56,439 bases of DNA from an uncultured Verrucomicrobia subdivision 3 bacterium (GTDB lineage: Bacteria > Verrucomicrobiota > Verrucomicrobiia > Limisphaerales > UBA11358), in assembly GCA_903872345.1 (NCBI GenBank), contig CAIQKM010000084.1, forward strand, positions 1 through 56,439, given 5' to 3'. Made by a program: the position numbers and the translations under genes. Below the pieces are notes generated by a model. That model ran no database searches. It was not told where the DNA came from and was given only the letters and a program-made list of their open reading frames with translations. The stretch's first letter is position 1. Each line of letters begins with the position of its first letter. Positions 24,407-34,030 of this stretch are shown piece by piece.

Positions 24407-27400
24407 ATGAAAAGCGGCATTATAACCTGCCTGTTGCTATTGCTGGCGGCGATCCGCGTTCACGCCGTGCAATCCGCCTGGGTGCATTACGATGCCAGCC
24501 ATTTTCTCACTTATTCCAACGATGATCTGGGAAATCACATTCCGGATTTCTCCTATGCCGGTTTTGGCGGCGGCGGGGTGCCGCTCCCGACCAATGCCGT
24601 GGTGCGCACCAACCTCAGTGCCATCGTCGGCGACAACACACCCCAAATTCAGGCTGCCATCAATGCCGTCTCCGCGCTGCCGCTGGTGAACGGTTCCCGG
24701 GGCGTGGTGTTGCTGAATCCCGGCATTTACGAAATGGATGGCACACTCACCCTCGGCAGTGGCGGCGTGATCCTGCGCGGTTCCGGCAGTTCGACCGCGG
24801 GCACCATCCTGTATTTTCTTGGAGCCTCGCGGCAGACGGTGGCCTTGCAGGGCTCCGGTTCCATTTCTCGAAACGGCAGCATTTATACCGTCACGGACAG
24901 TTACGTTCCGCTCGGTGCGACGAATTTTCATGTCAGCAACCCCGCGAGCTTTGCCGTTGGAAATTTAATTATTGTCCAACGCCCCGTCACACAGGTCTGG
25001 ATCAATGCCATCGGCATGAACCTGACGAATATTAATTGGACCCCGAGCAGCGGCCTGTCCTTCGAGCGGACCGTCACCGCCATCAGCAGCAATCAGCTCA
25101 CCATTGATATCCCGCTGTTCAACCCGATTGAGCAGCAGTGGTGCACCGGCAATGTTTATAACGCCACCGAATCCGCCGGCCGCATCACCAATTCGGCCAT
25201 CGAGAGCTTGCGGTTGCGCAGCGATTTTTCCGATGCGAGCACAAACTGGGGCAACAGCCGGGCCCTGAATTATGACGCCTGCAAGAACTGCTGGTTCCGC
25301 GACATCGTGGTGGACAACTATTACAACGGCATCAACTCCGGCGGCGGCGCGAAGTGGTGTACCGTGCAGGACTGTTATTTTGTCAGCAATACGATTCCCA
25401 CCACCAGCGCGGGCGCGGCGGCGTTTGGCGGTTCGGGGCAGATGCTCCTGTGGCAGCGGTGCGGTTCCTCCAATTCCACCACCTACCACGTGCTCGTCAC
25501 CCAGGCCGCCGTGCCCGGCCCGAACGTGTTTCTCAATTTCAATTCCAGCGACAACGGCTACGACTGCGGGCCGCACCAGCGCTGGGCGGCCGGCGTGTTG
25601 ATTGACAACAACGTCGCCGCCTCCATCAGCGGCGGCAACACCGGCATCAAGCTCGAAAATCGCGGCACCGCCGGCAGCGGTCAGGGCTACGGCGCCGGCT
25701 TCAGCATCATCTACAACGGCAATTCCAAGGGCATCATTAACGAAATTCCGCCGGTGAATCACCATTACAACTGGGCCATCGGCGGCGCGCTGGGAGCGAC
25801 CTTCATCCACCGGAGCGATGACGGCTTCTTCGATGCGACCAACGGCCTGGTGAATCCGCGCAGTCTGTATCTGGAGCAGTTGCGCGAGCGTCTGGGCGGC
25901 GCGGCGGTGGAAAACATTGGCTACCCGCTGTTCACCCTGTCGCCGTCGCCCGTCGCGCAGGCGGTTTCGCCTGGCTCCAATGCGGTGTACACCGTGAGCC
26001 TGGGCGACCCGACATTGATGAGCAACCTCGTCACGCTTGCCGCCAGCGGATTGCCCGCCGGTGCCACCGCCAGTTGGAGCACCAATGTCGTTACCGGCGT
26101 GGGCAGCGCCACGTTGACCATTGCCACGCCCACGAATTTGGCGCCCGGGAATTATGCGATAAACATTACCGGCGCGAATGCCGGGCTCACGCACACGTCT
26201 TCGGTCACCCTCGTCGTCGGCAGTTATTCGCTGTCGGCCAACCCGGCCACCCAAACCATTTTGCCCGGCGGCGGCGCGGGCTTCACCGTGACGGTGGTGA
26301 CGAACAGTAATTTTACCGGCACGATTCATTTCGGCCTTGGCGGTCTGCCGTCCGGTGCGGTCGCAACGTTCACGCCGGTTTCGCTGGCGGCCAGCGGCGC
26401 CTCGGCCTTGAGCCTCACCACCACGACCAACACGCCGCCGGGAATTTATCCCCTCATCATTTACGGCACCAATGGCAGTGCCGCCGAGAGCGCAACCGTC
26501 ACCCTGACCATCACCAATCTGCTAGCCGTTCCCGGCACCATGCTGTGGACCGGAGCCGGTGCGGATATGAACTGGTCCGGCGCCGCAGACTGGACCAACT
26601 TTACCGCCGGCGGTTACGGTCCGCCGGGCGCTGCCAACGACGTGAAGTTTTTTGATGCCGGTGCCGCCGGAGCGATGGCCAGCATCAACAACATCGTGAA
26701 TGGCAATTTTGCCGTGGCCACGATGCAGTATGGCAATACCAATGGCTATCACAGCACACTGATTAACCCCGGCCAGACCCTGACCGCCGGCGGCCTGACC
26801 GTGGGCACGGAAACGGACAATGGCAACACGCAAGGCGTCTATGCCGTCATTGCCGGTGCTGGCGGCACGCTGAGTCTCACCAACAGCAGCGCCAATCTCA
26901 TCGTCCGGCAGGCCAGCGTCAACGCCGGGAGCGCACTGCGCGCCATGCTGGATTTATCCGGATTGGATCAGTTCACCGCGAATATCGCGCGCCTGGAAAT
27001 CGGCGCTCTCGGAGCCAATGCCCGACCCTGCGGCTCACTTTATCTTGCCCGGACCAATCGCATCACCGCCGCCGGCAGCAGTCCGGCCATGCTTGTAGGC
27101 GGGCAGGGTGGGGGCAGCGGGAATGGCGGCAACGGCAGCTTTATCTATCTCGGCCAGTCGAACGCGATCTGCGCCAACGGCATCAGCGTGGCCACGGTGA
27201 AGCAGGGCGGCTGTTCGCTGCTGTTCAATCCCGCATGGACCAATGCGTTCGCCAGTTTCCGCGCGCCGGATGGGGTCAGCCCCTTGTCTGCGTGGTTCAT
27301 CGGCGACTCCGGCAGTTCGGGGGGAACGGTGAACACCACCGGCACGAATGATTTTTCCGGCGGCACCATTGATGCCCTCGTGGCGAATCTCACGGTGGCG

Positions 27401-28834
27401 CGCAGCAGCACGGGGAGCGGTTTGGGCAATCCGGTTGGCACGCTCACCCTCGCCGCCGGGGTGATGAATGTCGGCACATTGGAGATCGGTTATCAGGGAT
27501 CGGGCGGATCCAATTTTTCGACTGCCACGGTCAATGTTAACGGTACCGCCAGCCTGCTGGTGAGCACCAATCTCGAACTTGCCCATGCTACCGGCGGCAC
27601 CGGGGCGGCGCTGACGGTGGGAATGCTCAACTTCAACGGCGGACTGGTGCAATGCGCCAGCATCGCCGGTGGCGGTGGCGTTTCGGTTATCAACCTGAAC
27701 AGCGGCACGCTGGATATTTCCGGCGGTACGCTGACGAATGTCTCCAGCCTGAGCCTTGGCAACAATGGTGCGAGTGGCCCCGCCCTGCTGGAAAATGCGG
27801 CGGTCCTGGCCGTCTCCAACGTCATTACCATCGCCGCCAACGGGACTCTTGCCGGCAATACTCTCATCACCGCGTCCGGTCTGATCGTGAATGGCACGCT
27901 TTCGCCCGGCGGTGGTGGCATCGGGGCTATCACCAATAGCGGCAACGTTTCCTTTGGTGCCGGCGGGACTTTCAACATCGCGGTTCAGAATGCCAATGGC
28001 ACCCCCGTGACCGGTTGGGATTATTTGTCGGCCGGGGGTGTGTTGAATGTTCAGGCCACGAACGCAAATCCGTTTGTCGTCCAGGTCCAGTCCTTCGATC
28101 CCAATGGCTCCGGCACGGTCACCAATTTCAGTTACAACACGAATTACGATTGGGTCATCGCCAGCGCCAGCGGTGGTATCACCAATTTCAGCGCGAACCA
28201 ATTCATCGTGGACACCACGTTCTTCCAGAATGACCTCGCCGGCGGCTACTTCTACGTCCGCACCAATGGCCATGCCCTTGTCCTGTCCTTTACCAACAAT
28301 CATCCACCCGTGGCCGGCTCCGTAACGTTCTATCGCACCGGCTCCGTCATGGCCATTCCCGTGGCCAGTCTGACCAATGGCTGGAGCGATCCCGATGGCG
28401 ACCCGGTGGCGCTCTCCGGGGTGACCGGCGGCACCAACGGCGCGAGCGTGGGCACCGATGGAATTTTCATTTACTACACCAATATCAGCAGCCGCGCGGA
28501 TGAAATCTTCTACACCGTTCAGGATCTTCGCACCAATCCGCCGGCCGTGTATCGCGGCGACGACACTGTGCAAACCGCCACCGGCCAAATCATTCTCCTG
28601 CCGCCGCCCGTCATCAACAACGTCAACCTTGCCAGTGGCAATCTCGTATTCGGCGGCGCCGGCGGCATCGGTGGCGGCACATTTTACGTGCTGGCTACCA
28701 CCAACCTGCTGCTGCCAGCCAGCCAGTGGCAGATCATTGCCACGAACAACTTCAGCGCTGGCGGCACCTTCAATGTCACCAACCTGTCCGGTCCCGGCGC
28801 GGCCCCGACCTTTTATCGTTTGAAACTTCCCTGA
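24407..28834 (+). CDS. Giant exported protein: pectate-lyase-like beta-helix N-domain plus beta-strand repeats
   Basis: The protein has 1475 residues with a signal peptide (~residues 1-21, cleavage after VHA). Residues ~25-510 resemble the right-handed beta-helix of pectate lyase 3-type proteins: SYAGFGGGG near the start, a DNTPQIQAAINAV helix, then GVVLLNPGIYEMDGTLTL and ladder segments such as NYDACKNCWFRDIVVDNY. Two Ig-like modules follow (AASGLPAGATASW, FGLGGLPSGAVATF), then long beta-strand-repeat sequence, a DPDGDPVAL cadherin-like piece and a C-terminal domain ending TFYRLKLP. With the preceding gene it forms a likely operon for binding or cleaving a polyanionic polysaccharide. Substrate and catalytic residues cannot be fixed here. 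Confidence 0.83.
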   Translation: MKSGIITCLLLLLAAIRVHAVQSAWVHYDASHFLTYSNDDLGNHIPDFSYAGFGGGGVPLPTNAVVRTNLSAIVGDNTPQIQAAINAVSALPLVNGSRGVVLLNPGIYEMDGTLTLGSGGVILRGSGSSTAGTILYFLGASRQTVALQGSGSISRNGSIYTVTDSYVPLGATNFHVSNPASFAVGNLIIVQRPVTQVWINAIGMNLTNINWTPSSGLSFERTVTAISSNQLTIDIPLFNPIEQQWCTGNVYNATESAGRITNSAIESLRLRSDFSDASTNWGNSRALNYDACKNCWFRDIVVDNYYNGINSGGGAKWCTVQDCYFVSNTIPTTSAGAAAFGGSGQMLLWQRCGSSNSTTYHVLVTQAAVPGPNVFLNFNSSDNGYDCGPHQRWAAGVLIDNNVAASISGGNTGIKLENRGTAGSGQGYGAGFSIIYNGNSKGIINEIPPVNHHYNWAIGGALGATFIHRSDDGFFDATNGLVNPRSLYLEQLRERLGGAAVENIGYPLFTLSPSPVAQAVSPGSNAVYTVSLGDPTLMSNLVTLAASGLPAGATASWSTNVVTGVGSATLTIATPTNLAPGNYAINITGANAGLTHTSSVTLVVGSYSLSANPATQTILPGGGAGFTVTVVTNSNFTGTIHFGLGGLPSGAVATFTPVSLAASGASALSLTTTTNTPPGIYPLIIYGTNGSAAESATVTLTITNLLAVPGTMLWTGAGADMNWSGAADWTNFTAGGYGPPGAANDVKFFDAGAAGAMASINNIVNGNFAVATMQYGNTNGYHSTLINPGQTLTAGGLTVGTETDNGNTQGVYAVIAGAGGTLSLTNSSANLIVRQASVNAGSALRAMLDLSGLDQFTANIARLEIGALGANARPCGSLYLARTNRITAAGSSPAMLVGGQGGGSGNGGNGSFIYLGQSNAICANGISVATVKQGGCSLLFNPAWTNAFASFRAPDGVSPLSAWFIGDSGSSGGTVNTTGTNDFSGGTIDALVANLTVARSSTGSGLGNPVGTLTLAAGVMNVGTLEIGYQGSGGSNFSTATVNVNGTASLLVSTNLELAHATGGTGAALTVGMLNFNGGLVQCASIAGGGGVSVINLNSGTLDISGGTLTNVSSLSLGNNGASGPALLENAAVLAVSNVITIAANGTLAGNTLITASGLIVNGTLSPGGGGIGAITNSGNVSFGAGGTFNIAVQNANGTPVTGWDYLSAGGVLNVQATNANPFVVQVQSFDPNGSGTVTNFSYNTNYDWVIASASGGITNFSANQFIVDTTFFQNDLAGGYFYVRTNGHALVLSFTNNHPPVAGSVTFYRTGSVMAIPVASLTNGWSDPDGDPVALSGVTGGTNGASVGTDGIFIYYTNISSRADEIFYTVQDLRTNPPAVYRGDDTVQTATGQIILLPPPVINNVNLASGNLVFGGAGGIGGGTFYVLATTNLLLPASQWQIIATNNFSAGGTFNVTNLSGPGAAPTFYRLKLP

Positions 28835-28844
28835 CAAAACTTCC

Positions 28845-29006
28845 GGGTGCATCCTGACACCGCCCCAAAATCCTAATCCGTGGTTATGCCCCAAACCATT
28901 CGCAGGAGGGTCTTTCTCCCTCTCCGCCATTGATAAATGGGGGAGAGGGTGGGGGTGAGGTGGTGCTCGGCTATTCAGCCTCGGGGGCGGTGTCAGGCAG
29001 GTACCC
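28845..29006. mobile_element. MITE-like element with 22-bp terminal inverted repeats, copy 1
   Basis: The left end GGGTGCATCCTGACACCGCC (28845 on) pairs with the right end closing at 29006 (GGGGCGGTGTCAGG then CAGGTACCC). The interior carries CTCCCTCTCC/GGGGGAGAGGG. The same terminal sequence (CCTGACACYGCCCC) bounds 47377-47558, while the interiors differ. There is no transposase inside, so it would be non-autonomous. Confidence 0.7.
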
Positions 29007-29067
29007 AATCTCCCCGCCACATTCTAAAATCTGGCTTCCCGCCGCCGACTTCGGTATTTTTTGCGCC

Positions 29068-29448
29068 ATGGAAACGCCAGACCAACTTCGCGAACTGTTT
29101 CGGATGCAAAAAGCGCTCAATGAACGCATCGGGGTGAAAACCGACGGCATGAGCGAAGAGGAAAAAACCAAGTGGATCCTCAACTATTGCCGCGCCATGT
29201 CGCAGGAAATGGCCGAGCTTACCGACAGCGTCCCTTGGAAATGGTGGGCCAAGTACCAGAAGTTCGACGAGCAAAACGCCCGCGTGGAGGTGGTTGACCT
29301 GTTCCACTTTCTCATCAGCATGGCCCAGGTTCTGGGCATGAGCGCGGACGACGTTTTCGCCGCCTACGTCAAAAAGAACGAGGTCAATTTCAAACGCCAG
29401 GAAACCGGCTACGTGACCAAAGATCACGACGATTCGAAGCATATCTGA
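29068..29448 (+). CDS. Dimeric (all-alpha) dUTPase-family nucleotide pyrophosphohydrolase
   Basis: The ATG at 29068 is chosen over upstream in-frame codons that run through the MITE-like element; 126 residues result. The all-alpha NTP pyrophosphohydrolase metal-binding pattern is present: EMAEL (Glu47, Glu50) and EVVDLFHF (Glu74, Asp77), followed by the dimeric dUTPase tail KKNEVNFKRQ and GYVTKD. Such enzymes hydrolyse dUTP to dUMP and keep uracil out of DNA; they are scattered among bacteria, phages and trypanosomatids and unrelated to trimeric Dut. No Shine-Dalgarno is obvious. It stands alone between two repeat elements. Confidence 0.87.
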   Translation: METPDQLRELFRMQKALNERIGVKTDGMSEEEKTKWILNYCRAMSQEMAELTDSVPWKWWAKYQKFDEQNARVEVVDLFHFLISMAQVLGMSADDVFAAYVKKNEVNFKRQETGYVTKDHDDSKHI

Positions 29449-29458
29449 GCGGGGCTTA

Positions 29459-29584
29459 CCGAGCGCGGCTGTGCTAAAAGCCAGCCGCAGCAACGTTCAT
29501 CAACCGACACGCTCAGGCACTTGTCAGGTCCTCTGGCCAGCCACTTTGCTGCGGCTGGTGGTATCGCACATAGCCGCGTTCCGG
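29459..29584. repeat. Imperfect ~126-bp compound hairpin element
   Basis: The left arm CCGAGCGCGGCTGTG (29459-29473) pairs imperfectly with CACATAGCCGCGTTCCGG (29567-29584), and CAGCCGCAGCAACG pairs with CTTTGCTGCGGCTG inside. CCGCAGCAACG is shared with the 6111 and 6411 elements, tying it to that family. Confidence 0.68.
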
Positions 29585-29724
29585 CAGCGGGGTTCCGCCT
29601 GTCGTGAACGGCTTTCGATCCCACCGAAAGAGTTTTGTCCTGCGCCCGATTCCAAAAATCCCCAGCAATTATCATTGAATTGTGGCGCGGGGGTGGGAGA
29701 ATTCCCACTAATCAGAACCACGCC

Positions 29725-31446
29725 ATGCCACCTCTGGATAAGAAAAAGCGGATGCTGCTGGTCTTTGCCAGCGTTGTCATCCCGCTGATTATATTTGGGT
29801 CCTTCTTCTGGCCCATCCTGAAACAATTTTACCAGGCCGGCCAGAAAGGTGGCGCCCATGCCAATCTGCCCCTGTACATTTTTGGCGGATTTTTCCTCAT
29901 CTTTATTTTTGGGCCGATCATCTCGGTGATTCGCCTGTTTCGGCGGCTGGACAAGGAAGGGGTGGCTCCGGTTTCCGTTCCGCAGCCCGCCCGCAATCAG
30001 TCCGGCTCCATCTTTCTCTTCCTGTTCTCCCTTCCTTTTGCCGGCTTCGGGGTGGTTGCCCTGGTGCAAGGGGTGAAAAAACTAATCGCCGGGGATTTGC
30101 ATAATGGCTTCGGATTAGGCGCTTTTGGCCTGATTTTTTCCGCCGTGGGTTTTGGCCTCATGACCATGGTAATTGTCAGTCGTAAGAAAGCCGGTCAGGC
30201 GGCCACCATCACGGCCGCGCATCCCCATGCCCCGTGGCTGTTGCGCGCCGACTGGGCCGCCGGCTATTGCAAATCCACTTTCGATTCCCAGAAAAAAATC
30301 ATGCTGGTCATCGCCCTGGCCTTTTGTGCCATTGGCGGTTCGCAGACGTTTATGGTCCTGCCGCAGGAATTGCACAAGGGCAATCAAGCGGCGCTGATCA
30401 TCTTGTTGTTTCCCGCCATCGGCATCAGCCTGCTGATCGTGGTCATTCAAGCCGAGCGCGCCCGCCGCCGTTTTGGGGTCTGCACCTTCAAACCCGCCGC
30501 CATTCCCGTGCCGCTGGGGACCGTGCTGCAAGGCGTCATCCAGACCGGCTCCCGGGTCAAACTCGAACAGGGTTTGCATCTGAAACTCACCTGCCTCCGC
30601 CGCCTCGTAACCGGCTCCGGTAAAAGCCAGCACACGCAGGAGGATATTCTCTGGCAGGAGGAAAAAGTGCTGACGCCCTCGGCCACCTTCCCCGAGCCGG
30701 AAACCGGGCACAGCGCCATCCCCGTCTATTTCAAACTGCCCGCCGGCCAGCCGCAATGTCTGGACGGCAACCCCGCCATCCTGTGGCGGCTCGAAGCCAA
30801 ATCCAAAATGTCCGGCCCCGGTTTTGACGTGACCTTTGAAGTTCCGGTGTTCATGGTGGCTGGCGCGCAGCCGATGACAGCGGAAGTGTCCGATGAATCC
30901 GCCGCTCCCGACCCCACCGCCGCCCTGCAAATGCCGGAGGAGCAGGTTCGCCAGGTGGAACATTCCAAAATCAAAGTCTCGAACACTCCCGCCGGCCGCG
31001 AATTCTATTTCCCCGCCGCCCGCAATCTGGGCACCGCCGCCGGGCTCACGGTTTTCTTTCTCATCTGGTCGGGCATCTTTTATGTGCTGGTGCATTCCGG
31101 AGCACCTCTCCTCTTCCCGATTGTCTGGGGTATTACGGATTTCTTCGTGGGTTGGGCCTGTTTCAATCTCTGGTTCAAATCCAGCCGCGTGATCATCAAC
31201 GCCACCGCCGTGACCGTTACCAGCCGCTGGCTCATCTTCTCCCGCACCCGCCGGTTCGATGCCAGCGAGGTTGCCCGCATCGAGGTGAGCAACGGCATGA
31301 CCAGCGGCAACCAAGTGTTTAGCAACCTCCAACTTTTCACCCGCAGCGACAAAAAGGTCACCATCGCCGCCACCATTCCCAGTCGCGCCGAAGCCCAATG
31401 GCTCGTTCAGGAAATGACCCGCACGCTCGGACGGAAATCGCCGTAA
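29725..31446 (+). CDS. Eight-helix membrane protein, DUF3592-like layout
   Basis: The ATG at 29725 (MPPLDKKKRMLL) gives 573 residues; upstream frame codons are intergenic. Six membrane helices fall in the first ~270 residues (e.g. FASVVIPLIIFGSFF, YIFGGFFLIFIFGPII, LIILLFPAIGISLLI), then a soluble beta-rich domain of ~190 residues containing a possible SH3-like QGVIQTGSRVKLEQG stretch, then two more helices (GLTVFFLIWSGIFYVL, WGITDFFVGWACFNL) and a PH-like tail (VTSRWLIFSRTRRFDASEV). The mix of helices and extracytoplasmic beta domain resembles DUF3592 proteins; no activity is known. It may be cotranscribed with the next membrane protein 200 bp downstream, although a hairpin element lies between. 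Confidence 0.75.
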   Translation: MPPLDKKKRMLLVFASVVIPLIIFGSFFWPILKQFYQAGQKGGAHANLPLYIFGGFFLIFIFGPIISVIRLFRRLDKEGVAPVSVPQPARNQSGSIFLFLFSLPFAGFGVVALVQGVKKLIAGDLHNGFGLGAFGLIFSAVGFGLMTMVIVSRKKAGQAATITAAHPHAPWLLRADWAAGYCKSTFDSQKKIMLVIALAFCAIGGSQTFMVLPQELHKGNQAALIILLFPAIGISLLIVVIQAERARRRFGVCTFKPAAIPVPLGTVLQGVIQTGSRVKLEQGLHLKLTCLRRLVTGSGKSQHTQEDILWQEEKVLTPSATFPEPETGHSAIPVYFKLPAGQPQCLDGNPAILWRLEAKSKMSGPGFDVTFEVPVFMVAGAQPMTAEVSDESAAPDPTAALQMPEEQVRQVEHSKIKVSNTPAGREFYFPAARNLGTAAGLTVFFLIWSGIFYVLVHSGAPLLFPIVWGITDFFVGWACFNLWFKSSRVIINATAVTVTSRWLIFSRTRRFDASEVARIEVSNGMTSGNQVFSNLQLFTRSDKKVTIAATIPSRAEAQWLVQEMTRTLGRKSP

Positions 31447-31468
31447 GCCGCCGCCATCACCACGGCTC

Positions 31469-31494
31469 GGAGCGCGCCCGTCCTCGGGCGCAGC
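31469..31494. repeat. Short compound palindrome (GGAGCGC...GCAGC)
   Basis: GGAGCGCGCCCG-TCC-TCGGGCGCAGCC: an inner GCCCG/CGGGC hairpin in GGAGC/GCAGC ends. Its reverse-complement counterpart lies at 40585-40612. Confidence 0.7.
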
Positions 31495-31648
31495 CACATC
31501 CAAGCCTGCCAGCCGCCTGGTTATTTTAAATATTGCACTACATACAAATATTGCCTTGGCGGTGTCTATCCGGTGAAATGACAAAACACCACGCCATCCC
31601 CGAACGTTTGTTTTACTGGCTGCCAACCGTGTTTGTCTGGCCCCAACC

Positions 31649-32293
31649 ATGAGCGCGCCAACCGACTTTACGCCCTCAGTTGACAAGGGTTTCCTCCTCC
31701 GCCGCATCCACTGGCGCCGGTTGGTTATCGCCAGCCTGGGGGCGCTGGTCGTACTGGCCGTCATGTTCCTGCGGGTAATGACGGTGCATGAGAGCTCCCA
31801 CCAAAATCCTTCATATTGGGATAGCAGGTCTGGCTTGACTGACTTTTGCCGTTGGTCCACCTGGCCTTTCGACTCTTACGATTTGTTTCAAAACGGCGGG
31901 CCTGGCCTTTGCTGGGTTCCCATGTGGCTGGGGCAAGGATTGGTATGCGGTCTGATCATTGAACGATGTTTGCCGGGCATTAAACTATTATGCCGCGCTA
32001 TCCGCATCACCACCGAAAATGCCGTCGGCCTGGCCGCCATCGCCGGTCTCTCGACGTTTATGGTGTGCCTCAAATTTTTGAATGCTGACGATCCCATGCA
32101 CGGAGTGTTCGTCGGCATTGCACTGTCCGTTTGCGTGATCTGGGGTATCCTATATTACAGTCCCTTGCTGGTCTTTACCGGGAAGGTCCGCCGGCTGGCT
32201 GCGCTCTTTGCCCTGGCGTGCGTTATCTGTGCCGCCATGCTGCCGCTCCTGCTCTGGTGCGATTGTGTTTTGGTGTTGGCCCGCTGGATGTGA
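31649..32293 (+). CDS. Polytopic membrane protein of unknown function
   Basis: The protein has 214 residues with a short charged N-terminus followed by about five hydrophobic segments (VIASLGALVVLAVMFL, a central amphipathic CRAIRITTENAVGLAAIAGL, VFVGIALSVCVIWGIL and LAALFALACVICAAML). A loop between the first two contains several Trp and Ser. No conserved catalytic residues or family motif are recognised. GC content and codon use are close to its neighbours. It lies between the DUF3592-like protein and the Sel1 protein on the same strand; 144 bp follow before the next gene. Confidence 0.68.
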   Translation: MSAPTDFTPSVDKGFLLRRIHWRRLVIASLGALVVLAVMFLRVMTVHESSHQNPSYWDSRSGLTDFCRWSTWPFDSYDLFQNGGPGLCWVPMWLGQGLVCGLIIERCLPGIKLLCRAIRITTENAVGLAAIAGLSTFMVCLKFLNADDPMHGVFVGIALSVCVIWGILYYSPLLVFTGKVRRLAALFALACVICAAMLPLLLWCDCVLVLARWM

Positions 32294-32437
32294 ACCGCGC
32301 CTCCGCTCGTATGCCCGGGGTGGCGGCAATGCCGGTCAACCGCGCGGTCGTAATTTTACACTGCCTCCCGCCAGAAATTTCTCGTCAATAGCCTTAATGA
32401 CAATATTCTGCTGCGGTCATTTAATCCAATCGAGGCC

Positions 32438-34030
32438 ATGAAACTATCCGATTATTTTCTCCAAACCGTTGAAGGGATTCATTACCCGGCTCCCCAGACC
32501 GGCTTGCCCAGCGGCTGGCTGGATTTCTGCGAACTCAACTTGAAAGGTTCCAGCATCCTGGTGGTGGATGCGAGTTTTGTGCCATCCAAGGATGACGGCC
32601 TGCTGATCGAATTGCCGCCCGGCAAATATCAGGTCCAGGCTCAGGTATTAGACTATGGCGGCGACCGCCGGCCGGCGCGATTGCGAGTTTGCCTGAGTGA
32701 AACGAACGCGACCATGGGCGCGGAAATCGGCAAAACCTGGACCGACACCGCCACTACCGGGATTTGTGATTTTGAAATATTTTCCGCCGCCTGGGGCGAG
32801 GATAATGACGCCTCTTTTGAAATCATTAAACCGGCACTGGAAGACAACCACCACTGCGGTGTGGCGGTGTTGGATGCAAACGTTGGGGCGGTGATGCCTT
32901 TTCTGCATTCGGGTTTCGGTGATGGCACCTTTCCAGTACATGAGCTGGTCGCCGCCGACCGGCGGGTCGGTTTTGAAGTGGAATTTATCAGCGAGGGAAA
33001 AGATTACCCGTTTGGCGAAACACCGTTCGAGCGAAATCACCGGATTCAAACGCTGCTGCGGCAGGCGGCGTCCGGCGATCCGGAAAGGCAATGGCAAGCG
33101 GGCCAGATGTACCGCAAGGGCGAGGGGGTAATTTCGGATACAGCCCAAGCCGCCCATTGGTATGCCCAGGCCGCTGCCGGCGGGCATGCGGAAGCCGCCT
33201 ACACGCTCGGCACTTTCTATGAAAAGGGGACAGGCGTGCCGCAGGATTACGCCCGGGCCCGGGAACTGTATGAACAGGCGGCCAGTATCGGGTTTGCCGC
33301 CGCGTTGAATCAGTTGGGCAATCTTTACCATCGTGGCCATGGCGTGCCGGTGGATGACGCGCGCGCGGTTCAATATTATGCCGCTGCCGCCGAAAAAAAT
33401 TCGTCGGTCGGCCAGTTCAACCTCGCCAATCATTATGCCCATGGACTTGGCTTGGAAAAGAGTGATGCCGAAGCCGCAAAATGGTTTCAAAAGTCCGCTG
33501 AGAATGGCTTTGCCAAGGCTATGTTCAATCTGGGGGTGCTTTATCGTCATGGGCGCGGTGTGCCGCAGGATGACAAGGAGTCCTTTAAATGGTTCCAAGC
33601 CGGGGCGGCCCATAAACACCCGGAATCACATTATAATTTGGCCGTCTGTTACGAAACCGGGCGCGGAGTGGAGCGTGACCAAAAGCGGGCGCGAACTTTA
33701 TTCATGATGGCCGCCATGGACGGAGTGAACCTTGCCCAGTTCAAGTTGGGAATGCTTTACAAACAGGGGGCGGACGAGTTTCCTGGGAATCCCAAGAACT
33801 CCCTAACTTGGTTGCAAAAGGCGGCCAAAGGCGGCCATGCCGAAGCGCATTTTGAAGTGGGTGACCTTTACGAGCGCGGTGACGGTGTGCCGGCCGACCG
33901 CCTCGCCGCCGCCCGCCACTTTCAGGCCGCCGCCGCGAAAGGCGTGGCCAAAGCGGGCGAGCGGTTAGCCATTTTGTTGCCGAATTTGACTGATGCCGAG
34001 CGGGCCGCTTTGGTAGCATCCGGTCAATGA
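32438..34030 (+). CDS. DUF4241-like domain fused to Sel1 repeats
   Basis: The protein has 530 residues without signal peptide. Residues 1-195 match the DUF4241 pattern: GWLDFCELNLKGSSILVVDA, LPPGKYQVQAQVL and the closing HSGFGDGTFPVHEL. Residues ~205-515 contain about eight Sel1-like repeats (GDPERQWQAGQMYRKGEGV, AAYTLGTFYEKGTGV, ALNQLGNLYHRGHGV), alpha-solenoids that mediate protein contacts. DUF4241 appears in bacterial conflict and immunity proteins, so the fusion may be a sensor or immunity-type scaffold; that is inference. Its TGA overlaps the hpt ATG by four bases, so it is coupled to purine salvage genes. A GAGG sits just upstream of the ATG. Confidence 0.85.
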   Translation: MKLSDYFLQTVEGIHYPAPQTGLPSGWLDFCELNLKGSSILVVDASFVPSKDDGLLIELPPGKYQVQAQVLDYGGDRRPARLRVCLSETNATMGAEIGKTWTDTATTGICDFEIFSAAWGEDNDASFEIIKPALEDNHHCGVAVLDANVGAVMPFLHSGFGDGTFPVHELVAADRRVGFEVEFISEGKDYPFGETPFERNHRIQTLLRQAASGDPERQWQAGQMYRKGEGVISDTAQAAHWYAQAAAGGHAEAAYTLGTFYEKGTGVPQDYARARELYEQAASIGFAAALNQLGNLYHRGHGVPVDDARAVQYYAAAAEKNSSVGQFNLANHYAHGLGLEKSDAEAAKWFQKSAENGFAKAMFNLGVLYRHGRGVPQDDKESFKWFQAGAAHKHPESHYNLAVCYETGRGVERDQKRARTLFMMAAMDGVNLAQFKLGMLYKQGADEFPGNPKNSLTWLQKAAKGGHAEAHFEVGDLYERGDGVPADRLAAARHFQAAAAKGVAKAGERLAILLPNLTDAERAALVASGQ

